64,000 bases of DNA from Promethearchaeia archaeon (GTDB taxonomy: Archaea; Asgardarchaeota; Lokiarchaeia; Sigyniarchaeales; SOKP01), in assembly GCA_029856045.1 (NCBI GenBank), contig JAHQWG010000025.1:94904-158903 (forward strand), written 5' to 3'. The notes below the pieces were generated by a model. The model saw nothing but the letters and a program-made list of their open reading frames with translations. It searched no databases and had not been told where the DNA came from. Every line of letters starts with the position of its first letter. Position 1 is the first letter of the stretch. This document shows positions 58,640 to 64,000 of the stretch, in pieces. The translations under genes were made by a program, and so were the position numbers.

Positions 58640-59719
58640 TCATAATAGAAATACTGGTTCTTTATCATCTGGAATTTCTTTAAAGAACATTCCAATACCT
58701 AAAATTTTAAATGTGTCTTGAACATTAATATTTTCTTTAGCAGACGTCTCTATAAAGGAGATTTTCAATTCATTAGCCTTATTTCTCCCCTCCTCAGTAG
58801 AGACTTGTCTTTCATCCTCCAAATCAATTTTATTTCCAATCAAAACAAAGGGTACATCTTTAAGATTTTTTTTTGCATCTTCATACCATTTATCGATATT
58901 ATCGAAAGTTTCTTTTCTAGAAACATCATAAACAATAAACACGGCTTGAGCATTAGTATAATATATGTGTCTGATTCGATTGAAAAATTCTTGACCTGCT
59001 AAATCATAAATTATAAATCGAATTAAGGAGTCTTTAAATCCTTGAATATAATATCTCGAAATGGTTATTGATATCCCTAATGTTGGTCTATAATCAGCTG
59101 AATATTGCTTTTTTACGAATTGAGTTACAAGAGTTGTTTTACCAACTTGGGAATCACCGAGAATAATGAGTTTGAAAAATTTTTCCTTCTTTTGTCTTTC
59201 AATCACTAGTTCATTATTACCTGTTTTTTCAGCCGTTTTTAATATTTCTTCATCAAGATACGCCCCCACTTCGAATTTTGGAATTGTAAGAGTATTAAAT
59301 TTCATATCAAATTTACCTTCTAATATTTGGGCAATTTTTTCAACGATTAAATAACAATATGGTAAAATCGAATTTATTTCCAAATCATAGGAAGTAGTAA
59401 TGAGAACAATCGCTTCTGGACCCGCTTCTAAAAAAATTAAATGAAAATCTTTTAGCTCAAATGTTATTAGACCCAACTCTCCAATATCATATTTATCATT
59501 TATCTTCTTTAACAATGGCTCAACCGTACCAGTAAATGCACCATATACTTCTTCTCTTTCCCTCTCATCCAATCCATCCCTTGGTGTCTCAACTAGAGCA
59601 TTTTTACAAATTAAAAAACCTTGACGATCATAAATCATCACGGCTTCTACTTTATCAATCGCTTTAATAAAATTTTTCATTAATTCTAAGAGCAACTTAT
59701 CTTTCGGCATTACCTTCAT
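58640..59719 (-). CDS. Rab-like small GTPase with N-terminal roadblock/LC7-like domain
   Basis: N-terminal KVEAVMIYDRQGFLICKN...GELGLITFELKDFHLIFLEAGPEAIVLITTS; GDSQVGKTTL, RPTLGISI, YDLAGQ, GNKIDL, ETSAK. Confidence 0.9.
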   Translation of the reverse strand: MKVMPKDKLLLELMKNFIKAIDKVEAVMIYDRQGFLICKNALVETPRDGLDEREREEVYGAFTGTVEPLLKKINDKYDIGELGLITFELKDFHLIFLEAGPEAIVLITTSYDLEINSILPYCYLIVEKIAQILEGKFDMKFNTLTIPKFEVGAYLDEEILKTAEKTGNNELVIERQKKEKFFKLIILGDSQVGKTTLVTQFVKKQYSADYRPTLGISITISRYYIQGFKDSLIRFIIYDLAGQEFFNRIRHIYYTNAQAVFIVYDVSRKETFDNIDKWYEDAKKNLKDVPFVLIGNKIDLEDERQVSTEEGRNKANELKISFIETSAKENINVQDTFKILGIGMFFKEIPDDKEPVFLL

Positions 59720-59951
59720 AAGTTTTTTCCCTAATACATTTATATAACTTGATTTAATTTGGAATATTCTTAATTGGAATTAAAATTTCGAATATTTTTT
59801 TTTAACTATTGTCCTTTTGTATATAACATCTAAATTATCCAATAAAAAATTTTATTATAAAAAAATCCAAAATTTTTAAGATTTAGAATATTTATTAGAT
59901 TCAAGTTAAAAAAAATCATATCCTCAAGAAATAGAGTAAAATTGATTAATA

Positions 59952-60638
59952 ATGAGTGAAAGTTCAGAAATAATTAAAAATTATTTAAGCCAAGGTAAGA
60001 AGGTACTAACGGAATTTGAATCTAAGGAACTATTGGAAAAAATTGGAATACCAATTACAAAACAAAAATTAACTTCTGATAAGAGCGATGCTGTGAGGTT
60101 TGCCAATGAAATAGGTTATCCTGTTGTCATGAAACTCATGGCAGATGATGTTGTTCATAAGTCTGACGCTGGAGCAGTGAAACTAAATCTTCAAAATAAA
60201 GATGAGATCGAAAAAAGTTATGATGAATTAATGAGTATCCCATCAAAATCAGAAAAAAAAATTAATATACAAAAAATGGCTGATGAACCGATTACTGAAA
60301 TAATTATTGGTATGACAACAGATCCGCAATTTGGTCCAGCTCTGATGTTTGGAATAGGAGGTATTTTAGTAGAATTACTGGAAGATGTCTCATTTAGAAT
60401 TGCACCAATTGAAAAATTTGACGCAAATGAGATGATTCATGAAATAAAAGGATTTCCTTTGCTAGATGGATTCAGAGGTAAGCCAAAAGCCGACATAGAC
60501 GCGATTATTGATGCTCTATTGAAAGTATCTAATTTAGTTATTCAAAACCCCGAGATTTATGAGATGGATCTTAATCCGATTTTTATCTATCATTCTGGAT
60601 TAATTTGCGTAGATGCCCGAATTATTCTAAAAGATTAA
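59952..60638 (+). CDS. Acetyl-CoA synthetase (ADP-forming) beta subunit, ATP-grasp
   Basis: LLEKIGIPITKQKLTSDKSDAVRFANEIGYPVVMKLMADDVVHKSDAGAVKLNL; MDLNPIFIY. Confidence 0.92.
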   Translation: MSESSEIIKNYLSQGKKVLTEFESKELLEKIGIPITKQKLTSDKSDAVRFANEIGYPVVMKLMADDVVHKSDAGAVKLNLQNKDEIEKSYDELMSIPSKSEKKINIQKMADEPITEIIIGMTTDPQFGPALMFGIGGILVELLEDVSFRIAPIEKFDANEMIHEIKGFPLLDGFRGKPKADIDAIIDALLKVSNLVIQNPEIYEMDLNPIFIYHSGLICVDARIILKD

Positions 60639-60974
60639 AATTAATATCTTTCCCTTATTTTAATTCTCAATATTTTTCCCAAATTTCTTTTAAGAAACAA
60701 AATAAATCATTTTGAAAATTAGTGTAAAAAATTCGATTCTTAAACTTTTTTTCTATCAATATTAAATTCTGTAATAAAGCACTTATCTACAGAAATAGAA
60801 ACTCATATTTAAGAGAGAAAAATAAATTTATCAAATCACTTATAAGAAATAATTATTATTTAATATTTACAAAATAAAACTAAATTAATATAAACCAATA
60901 ATTTTATTTTATTTGTATATAAGAATATATAACAAATCCCCTTTAATATCGGAAAAAAGTAGCTTTCTTTGATT

Positions 60975-63900
60975 ATGAATAAGAAAAAATGTAGAATTAT
61001 TATTCTTACTGTTATTCTTATTGGGATGATTGCATTCATTCCAAGTCTTTTATCAAATATCATAAATATCAATAACAATTCTAAAATTGATGATACTCTA
61101 ATTGATAATGATATAAAAACTAAAACTCCAACTTTATCAAAATATATTTCTACATATAATGGTTCTGGAGGGGTTTTTAATGTCACTTTACACCAATCTT
61201 TAGTAAATTATACCAAAATAGAAATAACAAATACATCTGATACAGACAATATTACTTTTTATGAAAAATGCCCTACAGATACAAATTTTAACACATCTTT
61301 TATTAATATCACAATTGAAGATATTTACGCTCCGGATAAAAATTTAATTGTGGAAGATACTCCAGAGAATAGTATATATTTAAGCAATATTGCATTTCTT
61401 ACCTCATTTAACGTATCAGGGAGTGGATTTCTAGAGAACTTCAGTTTATATTTATCAGAAATTGAGGCGGGAAATGGACTCTTAAATATTTCTTTATTCA
61501 ATTCAACATGGGATTCGGTAAATTCTCGTCCTCAACCTAATGAAAAATTGAAATTATTAGTAAATCAATTATTTATAAACGAATTTACAGGTTGGTATAA
61601 TTTCACAAGTATTGATTATTTCTTAGATTCTACAAATACTGAAAATAATACATTTTTCATTTCATGTATAGATCCAAATCAATGCACGCAATGGTTTTCT
61701 GAAGACAAAAGTGATGGATTTGATACATATGCTTATAGAGGCGAACCCCCTAGTAGTACCTATCAATCAACAAGGGATTTTACACTTAAATTGTATTTAA
61801 CACCATTGAATAATACTCCAAATCCTGAAGATATTGGTCTTAAAATTAATAATACTTATGCCAAAGGTTATTCAAATTTAAATGGATCTGGTTATTGGAA
61901 TCCTATTGGGGAATATTCAAGTAGTACGGGTAATTTAAAATTCAATATTTCAGCAGAATGGTGGGATGTTTCATGTAATATAAAAAAAGCCCAATTGAAT
62001 TATACGAAAACTAATATAACAGCCAATTCGGAGTTTATTATTTCCGAGAATAATGCTGATGTTTTTTGGAATGCAACAATAAATAAATTAGATAATGAAA
62101 TAGATGAGTTTGAAACTGGATTTGAAAATAAGTATGCGAATTTTACGATTCCATCTTCGTGGTATTTAGATCAGGTTTTTATGGGAGGGACTGAAAAGAC
62201 AAATACAACTTGGAATCGTGGAGATGGATGGCAAATTGTAAAAGCCCTCGATGGAGAGAATGGAAAGTTTTGGGGATTAAATGCAAGTTCATCCAATTTG
62301 ATATATTCAATAGAGATGCATATAGGAGGTGTTCCTAAAACTATTATTTATAGTTCCGATATTGTAAACTTTAATGCGAATTTCACTGAAGAAATTGAGA
62401 GCGGAAATATCAATTTAACTGTTTATAGTCCATTATCAATAAGTAATTTTATGAATCATACTTATTTGAATGATACTTTTTCAGTAGGTCCAGCGAAAAT
62501 AGTTAATTTAAGTGATTGGAAGGTATCAGATAACGTCACGGCTTATGGAGTCTTTCGAGTAAGAACTTTTTGGAATAATGGTACTGCTGCAGGATTTCAT
62601 AAAGCAAATCTAACGATCTTGGGCAATACGGATTTAGAATTAATTGAACCAAATCAGGATGATACGTTTTATACCAATCAAATTTTCAATATCACCTTAT
62701 ATTTTAATGATACAAATACAATTACACCAATAGATAGCGCAACTATTTATTATAACATTCCTGGTCAGGGTTGGCAATCCACAACCCAGAATAATGGAAC
62801 GGCAGGTTATTATAATATAACAATAGATTGCAGCCAGTTTAATCACGATGATTACGGACCAAAAACTGTGCAAATCACCGCAAATAAGACATATTATGAG
62901 AACCAAACCCTTGACTACAATTTTAACGTGATATGCTTAACAAGTTTAGATTTAATGGAACCCAATCAGGATGAAACTTTCTATACCAATCAGATATTTA
63001 ACATCACAATTTATTTTGAGGATATAAATAAAAATGCTGCAATTGATAGTGCAACTATTTATTATAATATTGATGGTCAGGGCTGGCAATCTACAACCCA
63101 GAATAATGGAACAGCAGGTTATTATAATATAACAACAGATTGCAGCCAGTTTAATCACGATGATTACGGACCAAAAACCGTGCAAATCACCGCAAATAAG
63201 ACATATTATGAGAACCAAACCCTTGACTACAATTTTAACGTGATATGCTTAACAAGTTTAGATTTAATGGAACCCAATCAGGATGATACTTTCTATACCA
63301 ATCAGATATTTAACATCACAATTTATTTTGAGGATATAAATAAAAATGCTGCAATTGATAGCGCAACTATTTATTATAATATTGATGGACAGGGCTGGCA
63401 ATCTACAACCCAGAATAATGGAACGGCAGGTTATTATAATATAACAACAGATTGCAGCCAGTTTAATCACGATGATTACGGACCAAAAACCGTGCAAATC
63501 ACCGCAAATAAGACATATTATGAGAACCAAACCCTTGACTACAATTTTTATGTATTCTGCTTGACGAGTTTAACGTTAATGGAACCCGTCCAGGATGATA
63601 CTTTCTATACCAATCAACAATTTAATATCACAATTTATTTTGAGGATATAAATAAAAATGCTGCAATTGATAGTGCAACTATTTATTATAATATTGATGG
63701 TCAGGGCTGGCAATCTACAACCCAGAATAATGGAACGGTGGGCTATTACTATATCACCGTAGATTGCAGTGCTTTTGGTCCCAATAGTTATGGACTAAAA
63801 ACCGTGCAAATCACGGCAAACAGGACCTATTACGAGAATCAAACTCTTGACTACAATTTTTATGTATTCTGCCTGACGAGTTTAACGTTAATGGAACCCG

Positions 63901-64000
63901 TCCAGGATGATACTTTCTATACCAATCAACAATTTAATATCACAATTTATTTTGAGGATATAAATAAAAATGCTGCAATTGATAGTGCAACTATTTATTA
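60975..64000 (+). CDS. Large secreted/surface repeat protein, 3' truncated by window edge
   Basis: ATG 60975 starts MNKKKCRIIILTVILIGMIAFIPSLLSN (signal/anchor); frame open to base 64000 (>1000 codons); many N-x-S/T sequons; 104-aa tandem repeats at the end. Absent from the ORF track because no stop lies in the window. Confidence 0.9.
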   Translation, partial: MNKKKCRIIILTVILIGMIAFIPSLLSNIININNNSKIDDTLIDNDIKTKTPTLSKYISTYNGSGGVFNVTLHQSLVNYTKIEITNTSDTDNITFYEKCPTDTNFNTSFINITIEDIYAPDKNLIVEDTPENSIYLSNIAFLTSFNVSGSGFLENFSLYLSEIEAGNGLLNISLFNSTWDSVNSRPQPNEKLKLLVNQLFINEFTGWYNFTSIDYFLDSTNTENNTFFISCIDPNQCTQWFSEDKSDGFDTYAYRGEPPSSTYQSTRDFTLKLYLTPLNNTPNPEDIGLKINNTYAKGYSNLNGSGYWNPIGEYSSSTGNLKFNISAEWWDVSCNIKKAQLNYTKTNITANSEFIISENNADVFWNATINKLDNEIDEFETGFENKYANFTIPSSWYLDQVFMGGTEKTNTTWNRGDGWQIVKALDGENGKFWGLNASSSNLIYSIEMHIGGVPKTIIYSSDIVNFNANFTEEIESGNINLTVYSPLSISNFMNHTYLNDTFSVGPAKIVNLSDWKVSDNVTAYGVFRVRTFWNNGTAAGFHKANLTILGNTDLELIEPNQDDTFYTNQIFNITLYFNDTNTITPIDSATIYYNIPGQGWQSTTQNNGTAGYYNITIDCSQFNHDDYGPKTVQITANKTYYENQTLDYNFNVICLTSLDLMEPNQDETFYTNQIFNITIYFEDINKNAAIDSATIYYNIDGQGWQSTTQNNGTAGYYNITTDCSQFNHDDYGPKTVQITANKTYYENQTLDYNFNVICLTSLDLMEPNQDDTFYTNQIFNITIYFEDINKNAAIDSATIYYNIDGQGWQSTTQNNGTAGYYNITTDCSQFNHDDYGPKTVQITANKTYYENQTLDYNFYVFCLTSLTLMEPVQDDTFYTNQQFNITIYFEDINKNAAIDSATIYYNIDGQGWQSTTQNNGTVGYYYITVDCSAFGPNSYGLKTVQITANRTYYENQTLDYNFYVFCLTSLTLMEPVQDDTFYTNQQFNITIYFEDINKNAAIDSATIY
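62634..64000 (+). repeat. 312-bp (104-aa) in-frame tandem repeats, four full units and a partial fifth
   Basis: Units begin at 62634, 62946, 63258, 63570 and 63882, at constant 312-bp spacing. Confidence 0.95.

Noticed and set aside
60860-61186. Minus-strand 108-aa ORF
   Set aside because: Antisense to the start of the large surface-protein frame; no SD or domain.
62697-63530. Three minus-strand ORFs (MVLIICLICGDLH...) that look like a repeated protein family
   Set aside because: They are antisense to the 312-bp repeats of the sense surface protein; their similarity is explained by the DNA repeats.
62634-64000. Periodic repeats considered as CRISPR or other array
   Set aside because: 312-bp period with contiguous in-frame coding units, no short repeats or variable spacers.
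1-64000. tRNA/rRNA genes, transposases, integrases, restriction-modification or other defence islands
   Set aside because: No cloverleaf-like GC-rich segments, rRNA-like sequence or mobile-element protein motifs were recognised by eye; a tRNAscan/Infernal run would be decisive.

Overview
AT-rich, gene-dense archaeal window, most consistent with an Asgard (Lokiarchaeota-like) genome. That assignment is inferred from several Ras/Arf-like GTPases fused to longin/roadblock-like domains, a JAMM/MPN-TPR protein, a SERCA-type ATPase pair, a polyprenyl synthase and archaeal-type SD signals. Content: three tandem 3-hydroxyacyl-CoA dehydrogenases (first truncated by the window edge), SDR, acyl-CoA dehydrogenase, CoA-transferase, ADP-forming acyl-CoA synthetase ATP-grasp subunit, an acetone-carboxylase-like operon (HyuA/HyuB/gamma), two HdrD-like Fe-S proteins, NadB, four small GTPases, membrane and peptidase genes. 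A large secreted repeat protein runs off the right edge and is missing from the ORF track because it has no stop in the window. No tRNA, rRNA, CRISPR array or transposase was recognised. Main leads: (1) a JAMM/MPN-TPR protein, a zinc-finger protein and a PCI-like (helical + winged-helix) protein within about 4.2 kb; (2) several genes whose only sensible starts are AUA or AUU, three of them exactly 6 nt after a (G)GTGA-type or GAGGGGA Shine-Dalgarno; (3) a membrane-anchored coiled-coil/winged-helix protein with ESCRT-II-like character; (4) an orphan NuoCD/NiFe-hydrogenase-large-subunit-like protein that kept only part of its metal ligands; (5) an HdrD paralogue that lost one CCG motif; (6) a cinA 3'-end remnant flanking a membrane gene; (7) 312-bp in-frame repeats in the secreted protein. 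All family calls were made by eye without database searches.
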